A stretch of 64,000 bases of DNA from Spinacia oleracea (taxonomy: Eukaryota; Streptophyta; Magnoliopsida; Caryophyllales; Amaranthaceae), in assembly GCF_020520425.1 (NCBI RefSeq), contig NC_079487.1, forward strand, positions 84,201,141 through 84,265,140, given 5' to 3'. The position numbers and the translations under genes were made by a program. Positions 36,198 through 48,529 of the stretch are shown here, in pieces (position 1 is the stretch's first letter; each line of letters starts with the position of its first letter). Below the pieces are notes generated by a model, which searched no databases, was not told the origin of the DNA, and was given only the letters and a program-made list of their open reading frames with translations.

Positions 36198-39100
36198 TCA
36201 AAGCCATTCTCCAATATGCTTGATTCCCATAGCTGCAGTGTGCGAGTTGTGCTTCGCTTGCGGCAGAGGTTTAGTTAATGGATCTGATATGTTGTCATCA
36301 GTTCCAATTTTGCTTATCTCGACTTCTTTTCTTTCAACGAACTCTCGTAGAAGGTGAAATCTACGAAGTACATGCTTGACTCTCTGGTGGTGTCTAGGCT
36401 CTTTTGCCTGTGCAATAGCTCCGTTATTATCACAATACAGGGCTATTGGTCCTTTAATGGAGGGGACTACACCAAGTTCTCCTATGAACTTCCTTAGCCA
36501 TATAGCTTCCTTTGCTGCTTCATGTGCAGCAATGTACTCCGCTTCAGTTGTAGAATCCGCAATGGTGCTTTGCTTAGCACTTTTCCAGCTTACTGCTCCT
36601 CCGTTGAGGCAGAAGACAAACCCAGACTGTGATCTGAAATCATCTTTGTCGGTTTGGAAACTTGCGTCCGTATAGCCTTTAACAATTAATTCATCATCTC
36701 CACCATAGACCAGGAAGTCATCTTTGTGCCTTTTCAGGTACTTCAGAATGTTCTTGGCAGCAGTCCAATGCGCCTCTCCTGGGTCTGACTGGTATCTGCT
36801 CGTAGCACTGAGTGCGTACGCAACATCCGGGCGTGTACATATCATAGCATACATTATTGAACCAATCAATGATGCATATGGAATCCCATTCATTCGTCTA
36901 CGCTCATCAAGTGTTTTTGGGCACTGAGTCTTGCTTAGAGTCATTCCATGAGACATGGGTAGGTAGCCTCGCTTGGAGTCCGCCATCTTGAACCTATCAA
37001 GCACCTTATTGATATAAGTGCTTTGACTAAGTCCAATCATCTTTTTAGATCTATCTCTGTAAATCTTGATGCCCAATATGTACTGTGCTTCCCCTAGATC
37101 CTTCATCGAAAAACATTTCCCAAGCCAAATCTTGACAGAGTTCAACATAGGAATGTCATTTCCGATAAGCAATATGTCGTCGACATATAATACTAGGAAA
37201 GCAATTTTGCTCCCACTGACCTTCTTGTATACACAAGATTCGTCCGCGTTCTTGATGAAACCAAAGTCACTGACTGCTTCATCAAAACGTATATTCCAGC
37301 TCCTGGATGCCTGCTTCAATCCGTAGATTGACTTCTTTAGCTTGCATACCTTTTTAGCATTCTTTGGATCCTCAAAACCTTCAGGCTGTGTCATAAACAC
37401 AGTTTCTGTTAAAACGCCGTTTAAGAAAGCAGTTTTGACATCCATCTGCCATATTTCGTAATCGTAATATGCAGCGATTGCTAACATTATTCGAATAGAC
37501 TTTAGCATTGCAACTGGTGAAAAGGTTTCATCGTAATCCACACCGTGGACTTGCCTGTAACCTTTCGCAACCAATCTAGCTTTGAAAACTTCAAGTTTTC
37601 CATCCTTGTCCTTTTTCAGTTTGAAAACCCATTTGCTTCCAATGGCTTGGTAGCCATCTGGCAAATCGACCAAATCCCATACTTGGTTTTCAGACATGGA
37701 GTCTAATTCAGATTGCATGGCTTCTTGCCATTGCTTGGAGCTAGGGCTCGTCATAGCTTGCTTGTAAGTCGCAGGTTCATCACTTTCAAGTAATAGAACG
37801 TCATAGCTCTCGTTCGTCAAAATACCTAAGTACCTTTCCGGTTGAGATCTATATCTTTGCGATCTACGCGGGGTAACATTTCTAGATTGACCATGATTCT
37901 CACCAGATTCTTCTAAAGATCTCTGAGTTTCATCCTGAATGTCATCTTGAGCATTCTCTAGAGTTTGTTGTTCGACTCGAATTTCTTCGAGGTCTACTTT
38001 TCTCCCACTTGTCATTTTGGAAATGTGATCTTTCTCCAAAAAGACACCATCTCGAGCAACAAACACTTTGTTCTCAGATGTATTGTAGAAGTAATACCCC
38101 TTTGTTTCCTTTGGATAGCCCACAAGGATACATTTGTCAGATTTTGGATGAAGTTTGTCTGAAATTAATCGTTTGACGTATACTTCACATCCCCAAATCT
38201 TAAGAAAAGACACATTTGGAGGCTTTCCAAACCATAATTCGTATGGAGTCTTTTCGACAGCTTTAGACGGAGCTCTATTTATAGTGAGTGCAGCTGTATT
38301 TAGTGCATGTCCCCAAAATTCTAATGGAAGTTCGGCCTGACCCATCATTGACCTGACCATGTCTAGCAAGGTTCTGTTCCTCCGTTCTGACACACCGTTC
38401 CATTGTGGTGTTCCAGGAGGAGTCAATTCTGATAGAATTCCACATTCTTTCAGATGGTCATCAAATTCATAGCTCAGATATTCACCGCCTCTATCAGACC
38501 GCAGTGCCTTGATCTTCTTGCCTAATTGATTCTCTACTTCACTCTGAAATTCCTTGAATTTGTCAAAGGATTCAGACTTATGCTTCATTAGGTAGACATA
38601 ACCATACCTACTGAAGTCATCAGTGAAAGTGATAAAGTAGCTGAAACCACCTCTAGCATTTGTACTCATTGGTCCACATACATCTGTATGGATTAAACCT
38701 AATAGTTCATTTGCTCTTTCTCCAGCTTTAGAGAAAGGTTGCTTTGTCATTTTGCCAAGTAAACATGATTCGCATTTACCATAATCCTCTAAGTCAAATG
38801 GTTCTAGAATTCCTTCCCTTTGAAGTCTTTCTAAGCGTTTCAAGTTTATATGGCCTAATCGACAATGCCACAGATAGGTGAGATCTGAATCATCCTTTTT
38901 GGCCTTTTTGGTATTTATGTTATATACTTGTTTGTCGTGATCTAATAAATAAAGTCCATTGACTAATCTAGCAGATCCATAAAACATCTCTTTAAAATAA
39001 AACGAACAACTATTGTCTTTTATTATAAAGGAAAATCCCTTAGCATCTAAGCAAGAAACTGAAATGATGTTTTTAGTAAGACTTGGAACATGGAAACATT

Positions 39101-40184
39101 CTTCCAGTTCCAAAACTAGCCCGGAGGGCAACGACAAATAGTAAGTTCCTACAGCTAATGCAGCAATCCGTGCTCCATTTCCCACTCGTAGGTCGACTTC
39201 TCCCTTGCTTAACTTTCTACTTCTTCTTAGTCCCTGTGGATTGGAACATAAGTGTGAGCCACAACCTGTATCTAATACCCAAGAAGTTGAATTAGCAAGT
39301 ATACAGTCTATAACGAAAATACCTGAAGATGGAACGACTGTTCCGTTCTTCTGATCTTCCTTTAGCTTTGGACATTCTCTTTTGTAATGGCCTATTCCAT
39401 CACAATAAAGACAGCTTGATGTGGACTTGTCCTGCTTTGATTTAGCATTGCCCTTGGACTTTCCACCTTTCTTGAATGGTCTCTTTCTAGCCTTGAGTAA
39501 ATCTTTGGCTTCACAGTCCAGTACTATTTCAGCCTTTCTGACAAGGTGAATAAATTCTGCAACTGTTTCTTCTCTTGGTTCACTTAGGTATTGTTGCTTG
39601 AAGCGACCAAACCCACTGTGTAGTGAATTGAGCAAGACAGAGACTGCCATCCTTTCGCTTATTGGTGTTCCTAGTAGACTTAGGCGATCAAAATATGAAC
39701 ACATAAGATCCACATGGAACCTCAGTGGGACGCCTACCCTCTGTTTAGTGCGAAGGAGCTGAACATGTGTTTCTTGGACCTCCATCCTATAACACCTGTT
39801 GGGAGAACTAACCTTTAGCCCAGACATTGATTCAATCAACTCATGGACGTTCAGGTCCCTGTCCTCCGTACTTCCACGACAGATATCCCTCAGATTCTTG
39901 ATGAGCGTAAAAGGTTCATAGGCTACAAACCTTCTAGCCCAATCATCAGGGATATTGTTCAGCATGAGACTCATAACCTTTTTGAGATCCGCATCCCAGG
40001 CGTAAAATCTCTCAGGGGTCATGTCTCTGGCATAGTAGCTTGGCATGGGATGTGATAGTACATACTCAAGTCCATTGAGTTTGACTATTTCAACTAGCTT
40101 AGCTTCCCATTCAAGAAAATTTGTCAGGTTCAGCTTGACCATAAGCTCAGAACCCATGATGATGTTTTGATTGTTGTTTGCCAT
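36198..40184 (-). CDS. Gag-Pol polyprotein of Copia B
   Basis: The protein is an LTR-retrotransposon polyprotein of about 1328 residues if it starts at MANNN (40184). An upstream in-frame ATG at 40277 would add 31 hydrophobic residues, but sister A also has MANNN at the matching place. The domains in order are gag, a CCHC zinc knuckle (CLYCDGIGHYKREC), an aspartic protease (LDTGCGSH), an integrase with an N-terminal HHCC module (WHCRLGHIN...CESC) and a D,D,E core (HTDVCGP, SDRGGEYLS), a reverse transcriptase with YVDDILLIGND, and an RNase H with YTDASFQTD and EAEYIAAHEAAKEA. The integrase-before-RT order defines Ty1/copia. It is a transposon gene, not a host gene. It lies antisense to the outer element. 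Confidence 0.95.
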   Translation of the reverse strand: MANNNQNIIMGSELMVKLNLTNFLEWEAKLVEIVKLNGLEYVLSHPMPSYYARDMTPERFYAWDADLKKVMSLMLNNIPDDWARRFVAYEPFTLIKNLRDICRGSTEDRDLNVHELIESMSGLKVSSPNRCYRMEVQETHVQLLRTKQRVGVPLRFHVDLMCSYFDRLSLLGTPISERMAVSVLLNSLHSGFGRFKQQYLSEPREETVAEFIHLVRKAEIVLDCEAKDLLKARKRPFKKGGKSKGNAKSKQDKSTSSCLYCDGIGHYKRECPKLKEDQKNGTVVPSSGIFVIDCILANSTSWVLDTGCGSHLCSNPQGLRRSRKLSKGEVDLRVGNGARIAALAVGTYYLSLPSGLVLELEECFHVPSLTKNIISVSCLDAKGFSFIIKDNSCSFYFKEMFYGSARLVNGLYLLDHDKQVYNINTKKAKKDDSDLTYLWHCRLGHINLKRLERLQREGILEPFDLEDYGKCESCLLGKMTKQPFSKAGERANELLGLIHTDVCGPMSTNARGGFSYFITFTDDFSRYGYVYLMKHKSESFDKFKEFQSEVENQLGKKIKALRSDRGGEYLSYEFDDHLKECGILSELTPPGTPQWNGVSERRNRTLLDMVRSMMGQAELPLEFWGHALNTAALTINRAPSKAVEKTPYELWFGKPPNVSFLKIWGCEVYVKRLISDKLHPKSDKCILVGYPKETKGYYFYNTSENKVFVARDGVFLEKDHISKMTSGRKVDLEEIRVEQQTLENAQDDIQDETQRSLEESGENHGQSRNVTPRRSQRYRSQPERYLGILTNESYDVLLLESDEPATYKQAMTSPSSKQWQEAMQSELDSMSENQVWDLVDLPDGYQAIGSKWVFKLKKDKDGKLEVFKARLVAKGYRQVHGVDYDETFSPVAMLKSIRIMLAIAAYYDYEIWQMDVKTAFLNGVLTETVFMTQPEGFEDPKNAKKVCKLKKSIYGLKQASRSWNIRFDEAVSDFGFIKNADESCVYKKVSGSKIAFLVLYVDDILLIGNDIPMLNSVKIWLGKCFSMKDLGEAQYILGIKIYRDRSKKMIGLSQSTYINKVLDRFKMADSKRGYLPMSHGMTLSKTQCPKTLDERRRMNGIPYASLIGSIMYAMICTRPDVAYALSATSRYQSDPGEAHWTAAKNILKYLKRHKDDFLVYGGDDELIVKGYTDASFQTDKDDFRSQSGFVFCLNGGAVSWKSAKQSTIADSTTEAEYIAAHEAAKEAIWLRKFIGELGVVPSIKGPIALYCDNNGAIAQAKEPRHHQRVKHVLRRFHLLREFVERKEVEISKIGTDDNISDPLTKPLPQAKHNSHTAAMGIKHIGEWL

Positions 40185-43031
40185 ATTAAAAACTACAATT
40201 GAAAAGAATAAACAAATAAATAACCATTCACAGTTTCTCTTAATAAACTTAAATTCTAGCATACATGCATAATTCAATGTTTATTAAGCATTTTATTCAA
40301 GTTATGTGTTCCGGCAGGTGTGAATAAAATGATTCCAAGATCCTAAAATCATTGAAGAACTAAGCACAGTTTGTCGACTTAATCCTAGAACATCTTAGGT
40401 AAGCAAAAGCCTTTTGCTAATAGTCTAGAAACTATTCTTGGTTGATAGGTACGTCTAAGAACTTATTAGGTAAACCTATCGAATTTGCCACGACATAAAA
40501 GGACTCCTTACTTATATCGTTGAGTTTCACCAAAACTAACATGTACTCACAATTATTTGTGTACCTTGCCCCTTTAGGACCAATAAGTAACACCTCGCTG
40601 AGCGAAAACTATTACTAGATTGATGTAAAGGATATCCAAGCAAGTGTATATTTTGGCATGGCACCTTTTAACTCAATTTTTAAGTTTGGAACTTAAGGCT
40701 CTTACTATGTTGGTTAGATTTTAAGTGAACTAAAATCCTTAATCATGCAACATAATCAAGCTTTTGATCTCATGCATTTTAAGACATATTTAAAGCAATA
40801 AATAACTTAAAACATGCATAAGATATTTGTGATCTAGTATGGCCCGACTTCATCTTGAAGCTTTGACTTCAAAGTCCGTCTTGAAAATCTCCGTGGGAGG
40901 CACCATTTTCTTCAAATAGGATAAGTTATAACTAATTACAACTATTTGATGGTACGCAGACCATATTTGAATTGAAAAACAACTTTGGTACTTTAGACCA
41001 ATTACATTCAAATTAATGGTACGCAGACCATATTTTCTATCCTATTTGGGCCATACTAGTCACTTCATAACCTGCAAAACAGTACATATACAATATATAC
41101 CATTCACCCATTCATTATCATGAATGGCCCACATAGCTGGTTAGTTAAACACATTATGCATCACGTAAACATTTGCAGCAATTAATCAAGGGCACCAATA
41201 ATCTACCAATTATTCAGTCCTTATTAATTCTAATCGAGTTGTTTTAACCTTAAGGATTTGTAGACCTAATCAAGAGTTTATGACTAAAAAGTGCTCCCAC
41301 TCAAACCAATAAATTCATATGCTTTACTAATTTTAAACATAAAATTGTATTTCTAGTCTAACCGGAAACATACAAATTTAATTAAAATTTAAAGCTCATA
41401 TAAATCTATAATTGAATCCAAAATTTAATTTAATTTCAGTCGCATTTAAATTAATTCATGATTTTAATTTTAGTAAAATAATTAGAATAAATTCCATTTA
41501 TTATAATTATAATATTCAAAATTAAAATCCAAGAAATTAATTTAAATTATTAATTTTAAAATTAATTAAAATTACATGAACTGAAATTTTCAAATTAAAC
41601 ATTCAAAACGATCTAATCGAAACGCAAACACCCTACGCGTTGCACGCCCATGGGCTGTACGCACACAGCCATTGCTGGCCATGTGCGCGCAGCCCATGCG
41701 CTCGTTGCATAGCTGCTGCTGTCCCATACGCAAGCCTCCGCACAGCGCCCACCGCACGCGAGCTATCGCTCGCAGCGCGCGCGCGTTACCGCGCTCGCTG
41801 GTGCGCTAGATCGCTCGCTGGTGCGCGCGAGCCATCGCTCGCTGGGGCGCTGCATCGCTCGCTGGCGCGCGAGATCGCTCGCTGGTGCGCGCGAGCCATC
41901 GCTCGCTGGTGCGCGCGAGCCATCGCTCGCTGGCGCGCGAGATCGCTCGCTGGTGCGCGCGAGTGATGCTGTGCGCAGCGCTCGTGGCACGCGAGCTTGC
42001 GCTCGCTGCGCACGAGGCTGCGCGCTGTTGTGCGAGGCAGCGCGCGCTGTGGCGCAGCTCGCTTGCTGCCCACACGCGACTGCCTTGGCTCGCCCCTCGC
42101 CCATGCCCATCCGTTCATTTCTCGTGGCACACGACACAAGGCAGGGCTGCTGCCTTGTGCTCGTGCACTACGCCCTTGCTCATTGCATTCGTGCCGCACG
42201 GGCGACGAGCTCCCTTGCTCGTCGTCGCATGCCCGCATTATACAACACCCCTTAAGGGTAACACGAAGCGTCCATTGCTTCGTGCGTGCAAGTTATTTGA
42301 ACGAATCGCATAAAAATTTAAAATTTATATTTAAAATTAATGACAAATTAATAAATATTATTAATTTCATAATTTTAGGGCGAAAAATCGAAAATTTATT
42401 ATCCAATTGATTTCCGATTGATATGGATTCAAGTCTAGGTCATAAAAATTTAAAATTTATCGTAAATTTACAATTTTTATGGTGGTTTTTAATCATAGGT
42501 TTCTAATTAAATTACAATTAATTATGAAAATCAAATTAATTCTAAATTATTCTAATTTTCAACAAATTAATCATAATTACAAATTAGATTGCATAATTAA
42601 CAAGACTAGGCATTCAAACTTGTTAAACATATGCAGTAGGTCAATCAAAAATTCAAGATTTATCAACAGGAATCGCAAATATTTAATTTAACATCTTAAA
42701 TTTACGAAATTTTGCATCCGAAAAACTAAAACCTTCGAAAAGTCATAGTTAGGCTTCGAATTTGAGAATTCTGGGTTCGGCAGAAAAATACTATTTTTGT
42801 CAAAATTTTAGAATGCCTTTTACATGCGGAATTGACACAAAAATCACTCAATTCGGATGAGTAATGAAGAAACTGCCGAAAAACTGCGTACATATAATTA
42901 AATAAACGCAATTTGCAATTAATTAACAATTACGAAAATTAATCACCCCTTTTAATTCTTGCAAATTTGTATTATTTAACCATGTTCATGCAATTTAGAT
43001 TATGAAAATAATAAGGGGCTCGTGATACCAC
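40185..43031 (-). other. Long untranslated leader of Copia B
   Basis: About 2.8 kb separates the 5' LTR from gag, unusually long for Copia elements. It is very AT-rich except for a GC-rich island at about 41620-42260 with tandem GCTCGCTGG units (41760-41965). Element A has the same leader with a different minisatellite. Frames crossing the island on both strands are repeat artefacts. Confidence 0.8.
41760..41965. repeat. GC-rich minisatellite in the leader of Copia B
   Basis: Tandem units of about 20-24 bp, built on ATCGCTCGCTGG with GTGCGCGCGAGCC or GCGCGCGAG between. Unit number and order differ from element A (5280-5530), although the flanks are almost identical. Confidence 0.85.
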
Positions 43032-44371
43032 TGTTAGGTTATGATACATATGACATTTACATAGATCATGCGGAAACAACCATTAACCCAGGAAACATAT
43101 TATTTACACATAATCATATAGCATAATTAGATGCATACTCTTTGTTGCGTGCCTTCCCTAGCTGCGCCCGAACCGAACAAGAACAAGTCTTTTAGGACTC
43201 CAAGTGTCGTCCCTCCGTAGAAAGTCCACAGCACGTCCGGATCCGCCTTAAGATTGACCAACTAGAATCGCCCTTAAGGTACTCAGAAAATTCGGCACTT
43301 TTGGGGCAAGATGGGTGTTAGAATTTTCTCTCAAAAACTCACTTTTGAATACTTTAAAACTTGTGTATAAATTATGACCCCTAGGCCTTTATTTATAGAG
43401 TTATGGAAAAGGAATCGTAATCCTAGTAGGATGCGAATTAATTGGAATTAGAATTCTACATGAATTCTACTTAATCAATTTATCCAATAGGAATAGACAT
43501 TTAATCATACACTGACTCTTGCAGATTCAGGAATCTCGCATGAGCTCAAACTCACACACACACGGCAGCCACAAGGGCTGCCCACGCATGCGAGCAGCAG
43601 CCCACGCAGCGCGGCCCACGCATGCGCGGCCTTGTGCGCGCTGGGCTGTGGCGTGCGTGCTTGCTGGGCGATGGCCTGGCTTCGTGCTGGGCCTTCGTCC
43701 GGCAGGCCTCGTCCGATGCTAATTCGTACGATACGCTTCCGATTAAATTTCCATTTCCGGAATCTATTTCCGATACGAACAATATTTAATATTTCCGATT
43801 CCGGAATTAATTTCCGTTTCGAACAAATATTTAATATTTCCGTTTCCGGAATTATTTTCCGATTCCGGTAATATTTCCGATTCTGACAATATTTCCGTTT
43901 CCGGCAATATTTCCGATTCTGGTAATATTTCCATTTCCAACAATATTTTCCGATACGTACCATGTTTCCGTTTCCGGCAACATCTACGACTTGGATAATA
44001 TTCATATTTCCGATACGATCCATATTTCCGTTTCCGGCAATATCATCGTTTCCGGAGTATTCATTTCTTGCCTGTGACGATCTTAGCTCCCACTGAAACC
44101 AAGATCCGTCGGTTCCGAATATTCATAGATGGAGTATTTAATGCCTTTAAATACTTGATCCGTTTACGTACTATTTGTGTGACCCTACGGGTTCAGTCAA
44201 GAGTAAGCTGTGGATTAATATCATTAATTCCACTTGAACTGAAGCGGCCTCTAGCTAGGCATTCAGCTCACTTGATCTCACTGAATTTATTAACTTGTTA
44301 ATTAATACTGAACCGCATTTATTAGACTTAACATAGAATGCATACTTGGACCAAGGGCATTATTTCCTTCA
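43032..44371 (-). repeat. 5' LTR of Copia B (1340 bp)
   Basis: Right-hand LTR on the plus strand, of the same length and ends as 33994-35333. Transcription would start here and run leftwards. The primer site lies directly beside it, at about 43030-43014 on the minus strand. Confidence 0.95.
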
Positions 44372-45585
44372 GATGCCACCTGGCTATGTTGGACCAGGAA
44401 GCAGAATTAAAGTAAGAAAAGAGGGGGAGATCATCACTGAAACACAAAAATCAAAGAAAGTTTGTAAACTTCTCAAGTCTCTCTATGGACTCAAACAAGC
44501 ACCTAGGCAATGGTTTGCCAAACTTAGCTCTGCTCTGAAAACATATGGTTTCACTCAGTCCAGGTCTGACTACTCCTTGTTCACCAAAGAAACTGAATCA
44601 GACTTGACAGTCATTCTTGTGTATGTGGATGATCTAATTGTTGCTGGCACCAATCTCAATGAAATCAATGCAGCAAAAGCATTTCTTTCAAGTCAGTTTC
44701 ATATGAAAGACATGGGAGAGCTGAGATATTTTCTGGGAATAGAAGTTGACAGAACAGATGATGGAATCTTTCTGTCACAAAAGAAGTACACACTTGATCT
44801 GTTGGAAGAATATGGGTTGTCTCAATGCAAAGCTCTAAAATTGCCAATGGACAGCCATCAAAAACTTGCTGCTGATATTGGTGAATCTCTTCCTCACCCT
44901 GAAGTGTATCAACAATTGGTTGGGAAACTCATCTATCTCACCATTACTAGACCTGATATTGCTTATACTGTGCATGTTTTAAGCAAATTCATGCATGCTC
45001 CAACATCTATTCACCTTCAAGCAGCCAAAAGGGTTCTTAGATATCTATTAGGTGCACCTGGTCAAGGGATTTTGCTTGCTAGCAAGTCCAGTGCTCATCT
45101 AACAGCATTCTGTGACAGTGACTGGGCAGGATGTCAAAATACAAGAAGGTCCACTTCAGGTTTCTGCATTCTAGTGGGTGAATCTCCTATATCCTGGAAA
45201 TCAAAAAGACAAAGTGTTGTGTCTAGAAGCAGTGCTGAAGCTGAATATAGGGCAATGGCTCTAACTGTGTGTGAAGTAATGTGGCTGCAACAACTTCTAC
45301 AAGATCTTGGCATTAAGAACATGGGGAATACACCAATCATGTGTGACAATCAAGCAGCTCTTGCCATTGCAGCTAACCCAGTGCATCATGAAAGAACAAA
45401 GCATGTTGATATTGATTGCCACTTCATCAGAGAAAAGACTGTAGAGGGCACTATCAATCCATGCTATGTCACTTCCTCTGAACAAGTTGCAGATGTGTTT
45501 ACTAAGGTGTTGCCTACCACACAGCACACTCATCTTCTGTCCAAGCTTGGAGTTCGATCCACCTCACTCTCAGCTTGAGGGGGAG

Positions 45586-45891
45586 TGTTGAATGAGGTAG
45601 TAATGAAGCCCAAATAGAAGGCCCAATCGAACAAAGAACAAAGTAGCAGCCAGCAATAGCCAACAAAATCAGCCTAAGATCATGTGATCTTTTGTCATCT
45701 AGTGTAGTTGTCTTTTCTAGGAATTAGTGTAAGCTTCCTATTGGTTGCCTAGTTTACCTAATTTTGGGTGACTCCATATATAAAGGAGCACTTGTATTAA
45801 GCAACACACAATTTTCAGAAAATCAAATGAATGAAAGAAAATACGGCTAGTTGCTCCATTCCTCTTGCTGATTGAATGCAAAAAGTCTTCA
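45586..45891 (+). repeat. 3' LTR of the outer Copia (306 bp)
   Basis: Same boundaries as the 5' LTR. It is 7 bp longer because AACAAAG is repeated near 45634, with about two base differences elsewhere. The target duplication ACATT follows. Confidence 0.95.
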
Positions 45892-45896
45892 ACATT

Positions 45897-46251
45897 AAAT
45901 TTGGCTAAGCCGAATTTTGTTTAGCCAACTGGATTGACTTAGGGGAAAAAATCGTGAAAATGTAGTTCAAACAACCAATTTGAAACAATAAAATGCAATT
46001 ACCAAGTAATGGCACAAATTGGATTTTTACTTGGATACGAATGTGTCCTATAAAGAAGGATTTCCATCTACAAAACTGTTACCTGTGTATGTGACAAATC
46101 AATGTACAAGTTTGGCACATTAGTACGTACTGCACTATACTTCAAATGGAAATATGAAGTATAAAGGCTTAGGGATAAAATCAACTAGTGTAACTACATA
46201 ACACCAAGGATTTATTTACTACCAAGTATGTTGTAGTAGCGTTTTTACTTT
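45897..46251. other. Stretch between the outer Copia and the amylase pseudogene
   Basis: AT-rich and without a gene. It is probably the 3' flank of the beta-amylase copy on the minus strand, into which the outer Copia inserted. Confidence 0.5.
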
Positions 46252-46868
46252 TTAGTCACTCCCAGAACTGGTTTGAGGTTCCGGCTCCTGACTTTCAGGC
46301 AACGGTATTCGGCAGTCAAGATCTGGGACTGACTCACCTATGAAAAAAAAAAAATTGATTTTTTAGAAATTCTTATTTGATCATTTGGTAAAGCAAGATC
46401 AGTGCATACGAGCGTGAATATATTGATGAAATTGCACAGGAAGGATTAGTACTGTACCATGCATTCTTTTAACAAATCTTACAAACTCTGTGAAGTTAGA
46501 TTCTTCCATTAAATCAGGATTAAGCCTGAGATAAGTGAAAGCTGATAGATGTTTCCCGTCAAGATCGTTATGAGGCTTAGCATTTACTAGTGTTTTGTTA
46601 TAGCCTTCTCTGTTATAACAAACAAGAGCATTCTCACTGGCTACTGGTATGCAAAAATCCCATGCAGCATTCAGGACCTGAAAGTCAACAGCAAGTGTAA
46701 AGGATCTACAAAATTTACAAACGTCTAAAACTTACAATTTTCACAATTTCTGCTTGGAAATTCGGAGGACTAAAACAAAAGGATCGAAAGTGGCTAGTTG
46801 AACTGTAATATTAGCTAACCTGCCAAACCAAGCCCTCGGGGTCTGCTAGTGCCTCTGGGTATACCTCA

Positions 46869-47138
<270 letters not shown>

Positions 47139-47672
47139 TTACCCTTTGAAATCAAAATTATATTGTCTGTATACTGGGCCTGAAACTTTGCTTCCTCACC
47201 TTTGAAGAAATGGGGAAGCCTTCAAAGGCTAGGTTGGCCAGGGAAAGTACGCGATCTCCATGATCAATCAGAACCTTTGAATACCAATTCAGGAAAAATC
47301 TGCCATAATAGCTGTCATAGTCACCACCATCACGAAAAAAACCTGTCTTGTGTGGCCAAGAATTATAAGAACCTGTATTCTCAGCTCTGCCCCAAGATAA
47401 ATGTCCCCTCACTTCAGCTGCCTTCTCCAGACTCTTCATTAGATACTTGTCATGGCACTGCAGAAGGCATTGTCCTAAATCATGTCAAAGGTTTCTTCTG
47501 TACATATCATGAATCATACTATCCCATTTAAGAATATCCTACCAGCATCTCTTTTTGCGATAATAAGAGTATTCCCAGTTTTTTCTTTCTTTTGTTTAAT
47601 TTTATATTCTTGCAGGAGTTCCAGCAGTTGAAGCATTCAGAAACTGTTGGGACGAGGGGTAATGGGAATCTA

Positions 47673-47915
<243 letters not shown>

Positions 47916-48529
47916 TCACCAGGATAAGATTCAGAAGTGTGGTTCACAAACCCATCCAAACTAGGGAGTTCACAGTAGACTACCGCATTTTCATGAACAC
48001 GTTACTTTTGTGATGCAATTTCGGTGTAACTAAACTCGGCTATAAAAAGGATACCCACATATATTTTCCATCTACCCAACCCCACCCAAAAGAAGGGAAT
48101 AAAAAAAACAGTACTTAGAAATGAAAAGAACCAGAAGCAAACTGAAATTGAAATATTCAGTAAAACATTATACCTCAACTGCTGTACGGCCTCTTAAAAC
48201 ACGCTCTTTGTCTATTCCCCAAGAGAGGCTTTCAGTATTGCGCCTACCATCTTGATCCGTGAAATATATATCGGGATTAGTTTCACCAATTTCTGTGATC
48301 CAATGTGGGAGGGGAATATGCACATCATCCCCAACATTTCCTGAACATGCATGGAAAGACATAACAACCTATGACAGAACAACCATTTCAGAGTTTGCCC
48401 GTTAAATTCACGATGAAGGTGAAATGATTGCCTGTTAAATTCACTATCAAGGTGAACTGATATGGACACAAATCCTTTCATGAAAAAAATATATAGACTC
48501 AGTCTAAAACCTACCGGTTTAATAATTTC

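Larger units (their letters stand above)
33994..44371 (-). mobile_element. Copia LTR retrotransposon B, nested in the outer Copia, looks whole
   Basis: This element is bounded by two 1340-bp LTRs and the 5-bp duplication GATGC (33989-33993 and 44372-44376), which lies within the reverse transcriptase region of the outer element. On the minus strand: LTR 44371-43032; a primer site starting TGGTATCA one base inside; a 2.8-kb leader with a GC-rich minisatellite; one gag-pol frame ending at 36198, most likely starting at 40184 (MANNN); then a polypurine tract AAGTGGGAGAC and LTR 35333-33994. I saw no difference between the two LTRs, so insertion must be very recent. The coding frame is uninterrupted. 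Its sister A lies at 1-7931. Confidence 0.96.
30361..45891 (+). mobile_element. Copia LTR retrotransposon, outer element of a nested pair
   Basis: The 5' LTR (30361-30659) and 3' LTR (45586-45891) are bounded by TG...CA, and the whole is flanked by the 5-bp duplication ACATT (30356-30360 and 45892-45896). A tRNA-iMet primer site TGGTATCAGAGC starts right after the 5' LTR at 30660; a purine tract GAGGGGGAG precedes the 3' LTR. Without the nested element it is about 5.1 kb. The coding order is gag with zinc knuckle ([15 protein letters not shown], about 31550), protease (DSGASDH), integrase and the start of reverse transcriptase (30807-33993), then the rest of reverse transcriptase (YVDDLIVAG) and RNase H (44377-45578). 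The order protease-integrase-RT identifies Ty1/copia; an Ale/Retrofit-like lineage is my guess. It is interrupted by element B. The LTRs differ by about two substitutions and one 7-bp indel, so it is young. Confidence 0.95.
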
